Part shown: piece by piece, positions 1 through 9,241 of the stretch
Layout of the letters: the number at the start of each line of letters is the position of its first letter
Position numbering within the stretch: the first letter of the stretch is position 1
Origin: an uncultured Clostridia bacterium
Lineage (GTDB): Bacteria > Bacillota > Clostridia > Lachnospirales > CAG-274
DNA length: 47,748 nucleotides
Assembly: GCA_947632615.1 (NCBI GenBank)
Contig: CANRPW010000019.1
Coordinates: forward strand, 1-47,748
Reading direction: 5' to 3'
Position numbers and translations under genes: made by a program
The notes under the pieces: generated by a model
The model's database searches: none
Told to the model about the DNA's origin: nothing
Seen by the model: the letters and a program-made list of their open reading frames with translations, nothing else

Positions 1-62
1 GGGACAGAAAAGCGGGGGAGGGTGGGGCAAAATTGCCCCACCCTCCCCCGCTTTTCTGTCCC
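1..62. repeat. Perfect 30-bp long hairpin (element 1)
   Basis: Bases 1-30 are the exact reverse complement of 33-62, leaving a 2-base AA loop. The arms are strongly G/C-biased. The element may be cut by the window edge, so any preceding AT-rich hairpin like those of the other copies would be missed. It lies upstream of the gltB promoter. It is the same class of structure as the hairpins at 9068-9163, 25774-25856 and 26003-26085, but its arm sequence is different. Bases 63-210 after it are AT-rich and show no gene. Confidence 0.9.
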
Positions 63-213
63 CTGCCTGCGCCCTCGGCTACCTCCGAAACAGAGTCAGT
101 AAAATTCTTAAATAGTTGCCCCCATTATATCAAATAATGCTTAAAATATCAACCAAAAAAATAGCGATATAAAAATTACCACATATTTTTACAAAAAAAT
201 TATAAAAAAAGAC

Positions 214-242
214 TTGATTTTATTTCTATAAAGGAGTAGAAT
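214..242 (+). promoter_or_regulatory. Probable sigma-A promoter of gltBD
   Basis: TTGATT at 214-219 and TAGAAT at 237-242 are separated by 17 bases, which fits the housekeeping consensus. Transcription would start near 249 and give a leader of about 115 nt before gltB. The assignment competes with another reading: AAGGAG at 231-236 sits 6 bases before an ATG at 243 that opens a 32-codon frame ending at 341. Confidence 0.6.
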
Positions 243-254
243 ATGCAGTATAAA

Positions 255-309
255 CATACGATAGAGCGTATGACTGTCAAAAGGGACATTGTATATCAAT
301 GTCCCTTTT
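255..309 (+). promoter_or_regulatory. gltB leader with terminator-like hairpin (possible attenuator)
   Basis: A small hairpin (255-260 with 267-272) is followed by a 13-bp perfect stem (279-291 with 297-309) whose right arm runs into a T-rich tract. This is the form of an intrinsic terminator. It stands between the predicted promoter and gltB, so it is either an attenuator or the terminator of something short upstream. A 32-codon frame (243-341) passes through it and could be a leader peptide. No known riboswitch class was recognised. Confidence 0.55.
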
Positions 310-368
310 TATATTTTTCGGCAGAATATACACTCATTTAGGGTTTATATATTAAGGAGGTAATGAAA

Positions 369-3300
369 ATGACTTATAATGGATTGCCTGAAAAACAGGG
401 ACTTTACGATCCGAGGTTTGAGCATGACAACTGCGGTATTGGCTTTATAGTCAATATTGACGGCTCTATATCTCACGACCTTGTCACAAGCGCCATTGAA
501 ATTTTGAAAAACCTGAAGCACAGAGGCGGAGCAGGCTCCGACCCGGACTCAGGCGACGGCGCAGGCATCCTTCTTCAGATCCCTCACGGATTTATGAAAA
601 AGGTATGCCAGAACGAGGGCATAACCCTGCCCCCAAAGGGCGACTACGGCGTAGGTATGCTTTTTCTCTCGCCTGATTATGAAACAAGGACACGCAGTCT
701 TAAATTATTAGAGGGCATAATTCTTGAGGAAGGTCAGAAATTCCTGGGAATGAGGGAGGTGCCCTGCTACATCGACTGCATAGGCGTTACAGCGAAGGAA
801 AATATGCCTCGTATAGTACAGGTATTTATCGAAAGAGCGCCCGACGTAAAACCGGGTATCGACTTTGAAAGAAAGCTTTTTATAATTCTTAAAAGAGCAG
901 AAAAGGAAATAAGATATTGCAAGGAAAACAGAGATGGCTATTTCTATTTTTCTTCTCTTTCATCACGCACAATAGTATACAAAGGAATGCTCACTCCCGA
1001 ACAGGTAGGAAGATTTTATCTCGACCTTATGGATCTTGATATGAAAACATCTATCGCTATGGTCCATTCAAGATTTTCAACAAACACCTTCCCCAGCTGG
1101 GAACGCGCTCATCCCAATCGTTTCCTTATGCACAACGGTGAGATAAACACCATCAGAGGAAACGTAAACTGGTCTAAGGCGAGAGAATCTATGTACAAGT
1201 CAAAGGTATTTGGCGACGAGCTTAAAAAGGTATTCCCTGCCGTAAACGAAGACGGCTCAGACTCTGCCATGCTTGACAACTACATACAAATGCTCTATCT
1301 TTCGGGCTATTCTCTCCCCCAGGCTATTATGACTGTCGTCCCCGAGCCTTGGGAAAACGATCTTTCTATGGATAAGTCTAAAAGAGCATTTTATGAATAC
1401 AACTCCACAATTATGGAGCCATGGGACGGTCCTGCGGCAATAGGCTTTACAGACGGTAAGGTAGTAGGCGCGACCCTTGACAGAAACGGCTTACGTCCGG
1501 CACGCTATTACGTTACCGAGGACGGCATGGTAGTGCTTTCCTCAGAGGTTGGCGTTCTTGAAATACCAAACAAAAAGATAATAAAGAAAGAAAGACTGCA
1601 GCCCGGTATGATGCTGCTTATAGACACAGAAAGCAAGCGCATTATAGACGATGCCGAAATAAAGGCAAAAGTAGTTGGCGAAAAGCCCTACACCAAGTGG
1701 CTTGAAGACAACTTAACAGAGCTTGAAAGCCTTAAGTCATCCAAAAAAGCGCCTTTCACGGTAACGGAATTTTTCGCTGACCTTCGTGAAAAATACGCCG
1801 AAGAGCATCTTGGCGAGGTAAGCACAAGAGCGCTTGAAGAAATTGCAAAACCCTTTGAAGAAAAGAAGAATATATTTAAGGAAAAGCTTCCCCTGCTCAC
1901 AAGGCAGAAGGCATTTGGCTATACTTGGGAGGATATCGACCTTACATTTAAGGGAATGATGGAAAAAGAGGACGACCCTATCACATCTATGGGCTTTGAT
2001 GCTCCCCTTGCAGTGCTTTCCGACAGACCTCAGCTTCTCTACAACTATTTCAAGCAGCTTTTCGCACAGGTAACAAACCCGCCTATCGACGCTATCAGAG
2101 AGCAGGTCGTAACCAGCTCTTATTGCTATTTTGGCGGCGAAAGCAACTTATTAGAGCCTGACGAAACAAACTGCCGCAGAATAAGAAGCAAAACACCAAT
2201 ACTTACAAATGACGATATAGCAAAGCTAAAGAGCCTTGACACCGACAGCTTTAAGGCTATTACCATACCTATGTTCTACCTTAAAGATGCGGAGAAAAGT
2301 CTTTCATCCTCTATGAAGGAAATTTTCGCAGCCTCAGACCTTGCTATAGAAAACGGTTATAATATACTCATACTCTCAGACAAGGGCGTGGAGGAAAACA
2401 AGGTTGCCATACCTGCCCTTCTGGCAGTTGCAGGTCTTCATCATCACCTTATTGAAAAGGGAACGCGTATGAAGGTTTCCATAGTATTGGAAACAGGCGA
2501 GCCAAGAGAGGTACACCATTTTGCGACTTTGGTTGGCTACGGCGCAAACGGCATAAACCCATATCTTGCTTATGAAACACTTGCAGATATGTATAAGAAA
2601 GGCTATATCGACAAAAAGCCTGCTGAGTCCGAAAAGCTCTATCAAAAGATAATTACTAAGAATATTGTCAAAATAATGTCCAAAATGGGTATATCAACCA
2701 TTCAGTCTTATCAGGGCGCGCAGATATTTGAGGCGCTTGGCATTGGTCAGGAGCTTATTGACAAATACTTCACAGGTACAGTATCGAGAATTGGCGGTAT
2801 GAGGATAAAGGAGCTTGAAAAGGAAACTACCCTTCGCCACAACAATGCCTTTGACAAAATCACAGGAGACAACGCTCTGGAAGCAGGCGGCGAGTACAAG
2901 TGGAAGAACCGCGGCGAATATCATATGTTCAACCCCAAGGCGATATATAAGCTGCAAATGGCGGTAAGAACAGGCGACTACAAGCTCTACAAGGAGTTTG
3001 CCGCTATGATGAACGACTATTCACAGCAGCTTTCTACCATCAGAAGCCTTTTGAACATAAGAGAAAACGAAAAGCCTATAAATCTTGACAATGTAGAGCC
3101 TGTTGAGTCCATCGTCAAAAGATTTAAGACAGGCGCTATGTCCTACGGTTCAATAAGCCAAGAGGCTCACGAATGTATGGCAATAGCCATGAACCGCCTC
3201 AAGGGCAAGTCAAACTCAGGCGAAGGCGGCGAACGCCCGGAAAGATATATCAAAGACCCCAACGGCGATTCAAGATGCTCTGCCATAAAGCAGGTGGCTT

Positions 3301-5096
3301 CGGGACGTTTTGGCGTTACTATAAATTATTTGCAGAATGCCATTGAAATACAGATAAAAATGGCTCAGGGCGCAAAGCCCGGCGAGGGCGGACACCTTCC
3401 CGGAAAGAAGGTATACCCGTGGATAGCTAAGGCAAGACACTCTACCCCCGGCGTATCCCTCATTTCACCGCCCCCACATCATGATATATACTCTATCGAA
3501 GACCTTGCACAGCTTATACACGACCTTAAAAATGCCAACAGAAATGCCCGCATTTCTGTAAAGCTCGTTTCGGAGGCAGGCGTTGGCACGGTAGCGGTAG
3601 GCGTTGCTAAGGGACTTGCTGACGTTATACTTATCTCAGGTTATGACGGTGGTACAGGCGCAGCGCCCAGAACCTCAGTAAGGCATACAGGTCTTCCCTG
3701 GGAGCTTGGCGTAGCCGAGACACATCAGGCTCTGCTTATGAACAATCTTAGAAACAGAGTCACCATAGAAACAGACGGTAAGCTGCTTACAGGACGTGAC
3801 GTTCTTATCGCCGCTCTTTTAGGCGCAGAGGAATTTGGCTTTGCCACAGGTCCGCTTATTTCAATGGGCTGTGTAATGATGAGAGTCTGCAACTTAGACA
3901 CCTGCCCCGTTGGCGTAGCTACACAAAACCCCAACCTCAGAGCAAAATTCTGCGGTAAGCCTGAATACGTTGAAAACTTTATGAAGTTCATAGCTCAGGA
4001 CCTCCGTGAATGGATGGCTAAAATAGGCTGTAAAACAGTAAACGACCTTATAGGTCATGTAGAAAAGCTTGTTCCCAAGCATATAGACCATTGGAAGGCA
4101 ACAGACGTAGACCTTACAGGTCTTCTCTACCAGCCAAAGATATGCTCTAACGACAATGAAAGATATTGTACTATGAAGCAGGATCACAGGCTTGAAAACT
4201 CATTAGACGTAAACGCTCTTGTTCGTCTTTGCGACCCGGCTATAAAGAACGGAAAGAGAATAAACGCATCTCTTAAAATAACTAATATAAACAGAGTTGT
4301 AGGAACTATTCTGTCCGGCGAGATAACCAAGGCTTACGGCGCAGAGGGTCTTCCCGATGACACTATAAACCTTACCTTTGAGGGCTCTGCGGGTCAGTCC
4401 TTCGGTGCTTTCCAGACACACGGCGTGACTATGAAGCTTGTTGGCGACTCCAACGACTATATAGGCAAGGGTCTTTCGGGCGGAAAGATAATAGTTGTTC
4501 CTCCCGAAGACAGCAAGTATGATGCAGCCGACAACGTAATTATAGGAAACGTAGCCTTTTACGGAGCTATTCACGGCGAAGCCTATATAGGCGGTATGGC
4601 AGGCGAGCGTTTCTGCGTAAGAAACTCAGGCATAACCGCTGTAGCCGAAGGTGTCGGTCAACACGGCTGCGAGTATATGACAGGGGGCAAGGTCGCTGTT
4701 TTAGGCAGATGCGGAAGAAACTTCGCAGCAGGTATGTCAGGCGGCGTTGCTTATGTATATAACTTTGGCGGAGAATTTGAGAAAAACTGCAACAAGGAGC
4801 TTGTTCTTTTAGAGGGTATGACCTCTGAAGAAGACAGGGCTGAGCTTAAAAAGATGATAGAGGATCACCTTAAATATACAGGCAGCAAGAGAGCTAAATA
4901 TCTTCTTGAAAACTGGGATAAGGAAGTTGGCAATTTCGTAAAGGTCATTCCCGAAACCTACAAGGCAGTAGTTGAAGAGATCAAAAAATGTACCTCTGTG
5001 GGAATGACAGATGAAGAAGCTAAGATGAAGGCATTTGCCGAGGTGACGGGCACATCTTACATTGAGCCTGAAAGGAGTGTGTCGATAAATGGGTAA
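369..5096 (+). CDS. gltB: Glutamate synthase large subunit
   Basis: This subunit takes the amide nitrogen of glutamine and transfers it to 2-oxoglutarate, giving two glutamates. It works in the cytoplasm with GltD, encoded next. The N-terminal amidotransferase domain begins at the nucleophile in HDNCGIGF (Cys22), so a 21-residue propeptide should be removed. The central and FMN/2-oxoglutarate barrel domains span roughly residues 480-1200, with the 3Fe-4S cysteines at about 1168, 1174 and 1179 (C-x5-C-x4-C). A glycine-rich GXGXG helix domain lies at about 1280-1480. I prefer the ATG at 369 over 363 because AGGAGG at 355-360 then has an 8-base spacer rather than 2. The product is 1575 residues, slightly long for the family. 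It overlaps gltD by 8 bases. Confidence 0.97.
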   Translation: MTYNGLPEKQGLYDPRFEHDNCGIGFIVNIDGSISHDLVTSAIEILKNLKHRGGAGSDPDSGDGAGILLQIPHGFMKKVCQNEGITLPPKGDYGVGMLFLSPDYETRTRSLKLLEGIILEEGQKFLGMREVPCYIDCIGVTAKENMPRIVQVFIERAPDVKPGIDFERKLFIILKRAEKEIRYCKENRDGYFYFSSLSSRTIVYKGMLTPEQVGRFYLDLMDLDMKTSIAMVHSRFSTNTFPSWERAHPNRFLMHNGEINTIRGNVNWSKARESMYKSKVFGDELKKVFPAVNEDGSDSAMLDNYIQMLYLSGYSLPQAIMTVVPEPWENDLSMDKSKRAFYEYNSTIMEPWDGPAAIGFTDGKVVGATLDRNGLRPARYYVTEDGMVVLSSEVGVLEIPNKKIIKKERLQPGMMLLIDTESKRIIDDAEIKAKVVGEKPYTKWLEDNLTELESLKSSKKAPFTVTEFFADLREKYAEEHLGEVSTRALEEIAKPFEEKKNIFKEKLPLLTRQKAFGYTWEDIDLTFKGMMEKEDDPITSMGFDAPLAVLSDRPQLLYNYFKQLFAQVTNPPIDAIREQVVTSSYCYFGGESNLLEPDETNCRRIRSKTPILTNDDIAKLKSLDTDSFKAITIPMFYLKDAEKSLSSSMKEIFAASDLAIENGYNILILSDKGVEENKVAIPALLAVAGLHHHLIEKGTRMKVSIVLETGEPREVHHFATLVGYGANGINPYLAYETLADMYKKGYIDKKPAESEKLYQKIITKNIVKIMSKMGISTIQSYQGAQIFEALGIGQELIDKYFTGTVSRIGGMRIKELEKETTLRHNNAFDKITGDNALEAGGEYKWKNRGEYHMFNPKAIYKLQMAVRTGDYKLYKEFAAMMNDYSQQLSTIRSLLNIRENEKPINLDNVEPVESIVKRFKTGAMSYGSISQEAHECMAIAMNRLKGKSNSGEGGERPERYIKDPNGDSRCSAIKQVASGRFGVTINYLQNAIEIQIKMAQGAKPGEGGHLPGKKVYPWIAKARHSTPGVSLISPPPHHDIYSIEDLAQLIHDLKNANRNARISVKLVSEAGVGTVAVGVAKGLADVILISGYDGGTGAAPRTSVRHTGLPWELGVAETHQALLMNNLRNRVTIETDGKLLTGRDVLIAALLGAEEFGFATGPLISMGCVMMRVCNLDTCPVGVATQNPNLRAKFCGKPEYVENFMKFIAQDLREWMAKIGCKTVNDLIGHVEKLVPKHIDHWKATDVDLTGLLYQPKICSNDNERYCTMKQDHRLENSLDVNALVRLCDPAIKNGKRINASLKITNINRVVGTILSGEITKAYGAEGLPDDTINLTFEGSAGQSFGAFQTHGVTMKLVGDSNDYIGKGLSGGKIIVVPPEDSKYDAADNVIIGNVAFYGAIHGEAYIGGMAGERFCVRNSGITAVAEGVGQHGCEYMTGGKVAVLGRCGRNFAAGMSGGVAYVYNFGGEFEKNCNKELVLLEGMTSEEDRAELKKMIEDHLKYTGSKRAKYLLENWDKEVGNFVKVIPETYKAVVEEIKKCTSVGMTDEEAKMKAFAEVTGTSYIEPERSVSING

Positions 5097-6549
5097 ACCA
5101 ACCGGATTTATGGAATATAAAAGAGAGCTGCCTCCCGACAGAACAGAAAAAGAGAGGATAGCTGACTGGGCAGAATTTCACACTCACTTTGACGAGGCTG
5201 CCCTCAGAAAGCAGGGCGCAAGATGTATGAACTGCGGCGCCCCCTTCTGCCACACAGGCGACCCCGTTGTAGGCGGCTGTCCCTTGGGAAACCTTATTCC
5301 CGAATGGAACGACCTTGTATATCACGGAAAGTTTGAAGAGGCATACAAAAGGCTTTCTCTTACAAGCCCCTTCCCCGAATTTACGGGAAGAGTCTGCCCT
5401 GCCCTTTGCGAAGGCAGCTGTACTCTCGGCATGCACGAGCCTGCTGTCACCGTAAAAAATATAGAAGTCCATATTATAGACAAAATGTTTGAAGAAGGCA
5501 AGGTATTGCCTCACATACCCGAGGTAAGAACGGGCAAGACTGTTGCTGTGGTAGGCTCAGGTCCTTCGGGGCTTGCCTGCGCCCATATGCTCAACCAATT
5601 AGGTCACAGCGTAACGGTGTTCGAGCGTTCCGACAGATGCGGTGGACTGCTTATGTACGGCATACCGAATATGAAGCTGGACAAAAAAATAGTTATGCGC
5701 AGGCTTGAAATTCTTGAAAAAGAGGGCATAGTATTTAAAACAAACACGGAAATAGGCAAGGACATCTCAGCCGAAAGGCTTGTGGGCGATTTTGATGCAG
5801 TTGTATTCTGCTGCGGCGCTGCTTCTCCAAGAGATCTGAAAATACCCGGAAGAGATCTGAACGGCATATACTTTGCGGTAGACTTTCTTAAGAGAAACAC
5901 AAAGAGCCTTTTAGACTCGGGTCTTACGGATGATAATTATGTATCCGCCAAAGACAAGGACGTAGTAATTATAGGCGGCGGCGACACGGGCACCGACTGT
6001 GTAGGCACATCTATACGTCACGGCTGCAAGAGCGTAACTCAGCTTGAAATTATGCCCGAGCTGACAGTTGAAAGACGTCCGGAAAATCCTTGGCCTCAGT
6101 GGCCCAGAATAAAGAAGGTAGACTACGGTCAGGAGGAGTCTGTTTATCTTTACGGAAAAGACCCAAGGACTTACCTCACCACAGCCACCAAGCTTGTAGG
6201 CGACTCTTACGGAAACATAAAGGAAGTGCATACATCTAAGGTAGAATGGGTGAATGACGGCGGAAGAATGATACCTAAAAACATTCCCGGCAGCGAAAAG
6301 ATATTGCCCTGCCGCCTTCTTCTCATAGCCATGGGCTTTACAGGCCCAGAACAGCACATAATAAACGAGCTGGGTCTTAATACGGATGCAAGAAGCAATG
6401 TTCTCACCCCTGCGGGAAAATACTCTACCAATGTAAAGGGCGTATTCTCAGCAGGCGATATGCGCCGCGGTCAGTCGCTTGTAGTCTGGGCTATACACGA
6501 AGGCAGAGATGCAGCGCTGGATTGCGACAAATATTTAAAGAGCATTTAA
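5089..6549 (+). CDS. gltD: Glutamate synthase small subunit (NAD(P)H-dependent)
   Basis: GltD oxidises NAD(P)H through FAD and 4Fe-4S clusters and passes electrons to GltB for reductive glutamate synthesis. The N-terminal cluster-binding region shows CMNCGAPFC (Cys46, Cys49, Cys54) and later RVCPALCEGSC. An FAD Rossmann motif (VVGSGPSGLA) and a second dinucleotide motif (IIGGGDTGTDC) follow, and the C-terminal FAD segment contains FSAGDMRRGQSLVVWA. The 486-residue length is typical. The ATG overlaps the end of gltB by 8 bases, with AAGGAG inside gltB, so the two are translationally coupled. The pair forms the only catalytic unit in this operon. Confidence 0.96.
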   Translation: MGKPTGFMEYKRELPPDRTEKERIADWAEFHTHFDEAALRKQGARCMNCGAPFCHTGDPVVGGCPLGNLIPEWNDLVYHGKFEEAYKRLSLTSPFPEFTGRVCPALCEGSCTLGMHEPAVTVKNIEVHIIDKMFEEGKVLPHIPEVRTGKTVAVVGSGPSGLACAHMLNQLGHSVTVFERSDRCGGLLMYGIPNMKLDKKIVMRRLEILEKEGIVFKTNTEIGKDISAERLVGDFDAVVFCCGAASPRDLKIPGRDLNGIYFAVDFLKRNTKSLLDSGLTDDNYVSAKDKDVVIIGGGDTGTDCVGTSIRHGCKSVTQLEIMPELTVERRPENPWPQWPRIKKVDYGQEESVYLYGKDPRTYLTTATKLVGDSYGNIKEVHTSKVEWVNDGGRMIPKNIPGSEKILPCRLLLIAMGFTGPEQHIINELGLNTDARSNVLTPAGKYSTNVKGVFSAGDMRRGQSLVVWAIHEGRDAALDCDKYLKSI

Positions 6550-6644
6550 GCTCACATAACTTAGGATAATCTCGGCTTTTGCCGGATTATTACGGAAATG
6601 CTTAAGCGTTTCCTATATATAATTCATCTCCTTAATATTTTAGC

Positions 6645-6685
6645 AGAAAGCACGGCTACTCCCAAAGCCGTGCTTTCTCACTTTT
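6645..6685 (+). terminator. gltBD terminator
   Basis: A 13-bp perfect stem (6645-6657 with 6666-6678) has an 8-base loop and is followed by CACTTTTAT. Two weaker inverted repeats precede it: 6566-6590, and a 20-base near-palindrome at 6594-6613. The 95 bases after gltD are therefore full of structure but contain no gene. Confidence 0.75.
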
Positions 6686-6738
6686 ATAAACTAAAAAAAT
6701 ATATCGATCTTTACATTTAATAATACTGTTTTGAATAC

Positions 6739-6767
6739 TTGACATAAATATAATTATCTGATAAAAT
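6739..6767 (+). promoter_or_regulatory. ftsZ promoter
   Basis: TTGACA at 6739-6744 and TAAAAT at 6762-6767 are spaced by 17 bases, close to the sigma-A consensus. The 5' untranslated region to the GTG at 6824 would be about 50 bases. Confidence 0.75.
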
Positions 6768-6823
6768 GAATTAGATTAGTGTGGATAAATATATCTGTTG
6801 TGAAGTTTTGGGAGGTAAATAAA

Positions 6824-7945
6824 GTGAGCACATACGAATACGATAATGAAAGCTTAGCTAATATACTTGTAGTAGGTGTTGGCGGCGGCGGCGGAAACGC
6901 TATAAACCGTATGATAGAAAACGGCATTGACGGAGTTGAGTTTATTTCTGTAAACACCGACAGAATGGCTCTTGAAGAAAACAAAGCTCCTTCAAAAATA
7001 GTTATAGGCGCAAAAACAACAAGAGGCTTAGGCGCAGGCGGACGTCCCGCAGTAGGCTATGATGCCGCTAAGGAATCAAGAGATGAAATAAGCACATATC
7101 TCGAAGGCGCAGACATGGTATTTATTACCGCAGGCATGGGCGGCGGCACAGGCACAGGCGCAGCTCCCCTCATTGCCGATATAGCAAAGAGCCAGGGCGC
7201 TCTTACTGTAGGCGTTGTAACAAAACCCTTTAATTTTGAAGGCAAAAAAAGAGCTCGTTTTGCGCAGGAAGGCATTAACAGCATAAAAGATGTAGTTGAT
7301 ACTCTTATAGTTATTCCTAATGAAAATCTTTTAAGCGTATCTGACAAAAACACCACTCTTGCAGAGGCATTTCTTATGGCAGACGAGGTTCTTATGCAGG
7401 GTGTATCAGGCATTTCAAAACTTATTTCCGATGCAGGAACTATCAATGTTGACTTTGCCGATATCAGGACCATCATGAAGGACAAGGGTATTGCGCACAT
7501 GGGTATAGGCAGAGGCGAAACGGTAAACGATGCTATGCTTAAGGCTATCAACAGCCCATTGCTCGAAACCTCTATTACAGGCGCTAAATATGTACTTGTA
7601 AATGTTACGGGTGACGACAGTCTGGGCATACATGAGGTAGATGATGCTATGATGCCTATACAAGAGGCAGTAGACCCCGAAGCAGAGATAATATTCGGTA
7701 CATCCTTCGATCAGTCTCTTAACGGCGACGTTATAGTTACTCTTGTAGTAACAGGCCTTTCGGAAGGCAGCGGCAGAAGATTTGAGCCTGCTTCATACGA
7801 AGAAGAGTCACAGGTTTCCGCAAAAGAAGAAAGACATACAACTATAGCATCAAGACCTGAGGATACATTCGTAGTATCAGACCCCGAAAGATTTAAAAAT
7901 TCAGAAATAAATATACCTAACTTCTTAAGAGGCAGAAGACAGTAA
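6824..7945 (+). CDS. ftsZ: Cell division GTPase FtsZ
   Basis: FtsZ is the tubulin homologue that polymerises into the cytokinetic ring. The protein shows the nucleotide-binding start [15 protein letters not shown] (about residues 16-30), the tubulin signature [10 protein letters not shown] (about 106-115), a short linker, and the C-terminal peptide IPNFLRGRR that binds FtsA/SepF-type anchors. I set the start at GTG 6824, preceded by GGGAGG with an 8-base spacer. A longer in-frame extension from 6779 has no ribosome site and would run through the promoter's downstream side. The 373-residue product is of normal length. The gene has its own promoter and terminator and is not next to ftsA or ftsQ here. 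Confidence 0.97.
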   Translation: MSTYEYDNESLANILVVGVGGGGGNAINRMIENGIDGVEFISVNTDRMALEENKAPSKIVIGAKTTRGLGAGGRPAVGYDAAKESRDEISTYLEGADMVFITAGMGGGTGTGAAPLIADIAKSQGALTVGVVTKPFNFEGKKRARFAQEGINSIKDVVDTLIVIPNENLLSVSDKNTTLAEAFLMADEVLMQGVSGISKLISDAGTINVDFADIRTIMKDKGIAHMGIGRGETVNDAMLKAINSPLLETSITGAKYVLVNVTGDDSLGIHEVDDAMMPIQEAVDPEAEIIFGTSFDQSLNGDVIVTLVVTGLSEGSGRRFEPASYEEESQVSAKEERHTTIASRPEDTFVVSDPERFKNSEINIPNFLRGRRQ

Positions 7946-7952
7946 AAAGCAA

Positions 7953-7981
7953 GAGCCGACACTTTGGTCGGCTCATTTTTT
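7953..7981. terminator. ftsZ terminator, overlapping the end of the convergent aldolase gene
   Basis: An 8-bp stem, GAGCCGAC (7953-7960) with GTCGGCTC (7967-7974), is followed by a run of T (7976-7982). The right arm contains the stop codon of the convergent minus-strand gene (7973-7975), so the two transcription units share this short junction. Confidence 0.8.
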
Positions 7982-9001
7982 TATTTCGTCTATAAGACCT
8001 CGCACCTCTTCCTCTTTGGTGTTCCAGTCGGTGCAAAATCTCACGCAGCTGTTATTTTCGTCTATTTCCTTTTCAAATTCGTATGTATATTTTTTAAGCC
8101 TTTCAAGCAGGCTGTTTGGCACTATAAAGAATTGCTGATTTGTACAGCTTTCTATATATGAGGGTATGCCAAGGCTGTTAAAGGCTTTTTTTATCATAAG
8201 GGCATATTCATTGGCGCGCTTTGCAATTTCAAAATAAAGTCCGTCTTTTAATAGCTCGTAAAACTGCACTCCCAAAAGCCAGCCCTTTGCAAGCATGGCT
8301 CCGTTCTGCTTCATATAGCTTCTGAAGTTTTCGTTTATTTCCGGGTTTGTTATTACAACGGCTTCGCCAAAAAGAGCGCCGCATTTTGTACCGCCTATGT
8401 AAAATACGTCTGTATATTCGGCAATATCCTTAATGGTTATATCACACTCAGGTGCTGTAAGCCCGTAGGAAAGCCTTGCTCCGTCTATAAATAAATACAT
8501 ATTGTACTTATGGCAAACCTCGCTTATTTCCTTTAATTCTTTTTTGGAATATATTGTGCCGTATTCCGTAGGAAAAGAAATATAAACCATTTTAGGGCAG
8601 ACTATGTGCTCCTTAATGTCGCTTTTGACATAGGCTTTGGCTTCCTTTTCTATCTGCTCTGCCGTAATTTTGCCATTCTCGCCTTTAACGGTAATTACCT
8701 TGTGCCCGCTGTTTTCTATTGCCCCTGTTTCGTGAACGTTTATATGTCCGCTATCCGCTGCAATTACCCCCTGAAAAGGTCGCAGGGCAGCTGCAATTAC
8801 AGTAAAATTGGTCTGAGTTCCTCCCACGAGAAAATGAACCCCTGCGGACTTATCGCCTATAAGCCCCTTTATAACATCAGCGGCTTTTAAACACCAGTCA
8901 TCTATACCATAGCCGCCGTAGCTTTCTCCGTTTATTTCCGAGAGCTTTTTTATTATTCTTTCATGAGCGCCGAAGCTGTAATCATTATTAAATCTTATCA
9001 T
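7973..9001 (-). CDS. ltaE: Low-specificity L-threonine aldolase (PLP-dependent)
   Basis: The product belongs to the aromatic beta-eliminating lyase/threonine aldolase group of fold-type I PLP enzymes. These cleave L-threonine or L-allo-threonine to glycine and acetaldehyde in the cytoplasm. The start region FNNDYSFGAHERI, the segment LFIDGARLSYGL and the PLP-lysine motif IGGTKCGALFGE (Lys206) fit the family. The start at 9001 follows GGAGG with a short spacer. An upstream frame to 9040 adds 13 residues with no ribosome site. The 342-residue length is normal. The gene stands alone between the ftsZ terminator and long hairpin element 2. Stereospecificity cannot be read from the sequence. Confidence 0.88.
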   Translation of the reverse strand: MIRFNNDYSFGAHERIIKKLSEINGESYGGYGIDDWCLKAADVIKGLIGDKSAGVHFLVGGTQTNFTVIAAALRPFQGVIAADSGHINVHETGAIENSGHKVITVKGENGKITAEQIEKEAKAYVKSDIKEHIVCPKMVYISFPTEYGTIYSKKELKEISEVCHKYNMYLFIDGARLSYGLTAPECDITIKDIAEYTDVFYIGGTKCGALFGEAVVITNPEINENFRSYMKQNGAMLAKGWLLGVQFYELLKDGLYFEIAKRANEYALMIKKAFNSLGIPSYIESCTNQQFFIVPNSLLERLKKYTYEFEKEIDENNSCVRFCTDWNTKEEEVRGLIDEIKK

Positions 9002-9038
9002 TTGTATGCCTCCAAAATATTGTTTGCCCCCTACTTCC

Positions 9039-9163
9039 AAACCATCAAAGATGGTTTAGAAAGCAGGGAGCCGCGGGGCGGAGAAGGCGAAGGGGCAAGG
9101 GACAAAGGGCGGGCACACCCGCCCTTTGTCCCTTGCCCCTTCGCCTTCTCCGCCCCGCGGCTC
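9039..9163. repeat. Composite hairpin element 2: small hairpin plus 46-bp perfect hairpin
   Basis: An 8-bp AT-rich stem (9039-9046 with 9050-9057) precedes a 46-bp perfect stem (9068-9113 with 9118-9163) that has only a CACA loop. The arms are rich in G on one strand and C on the other. The element lies between the 3' end of dnaJ and the start of the aldolase gene, both on the minus strand. It repeats the AT-hairpin then GC-hairpin layout of elements 3 and 4, with unrelated arm sequence. It is much longer than a normal intrinsic terminator, and dnaJ already has one at 9200-9228. Confidence 0.88.
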
Positions 9164-9199
9164 AGCAAGCCGGTCGGTTTCCCGTTTATATATTACAAA

Positions 9200-9228
9200 C
9201 CCCCACATGGCTTTTTACCATATGAGGG
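9200..9228 (-). terminator. dnaJ terminator
   Basis: On the minus strand an 11-bp stem (9228-9218 with 9210-9200), including three G-U pairs, closes a 7-base loop and runs into GTTTGTAATAT. It begins 14 bases after the dnaJ stop. Confidence 0.6.
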
Positions 9229-9241
9229 TATAATTTTAAGT

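Noticed and set aside
3894..4574. Long antisense frames inside gltB
   Set aside because: They are shadow frames of a well-conserved gene, without ribosome sites or recognisable protein families. The same holds for antisense frames in infB, pcrA, valS and the pectate lyase.
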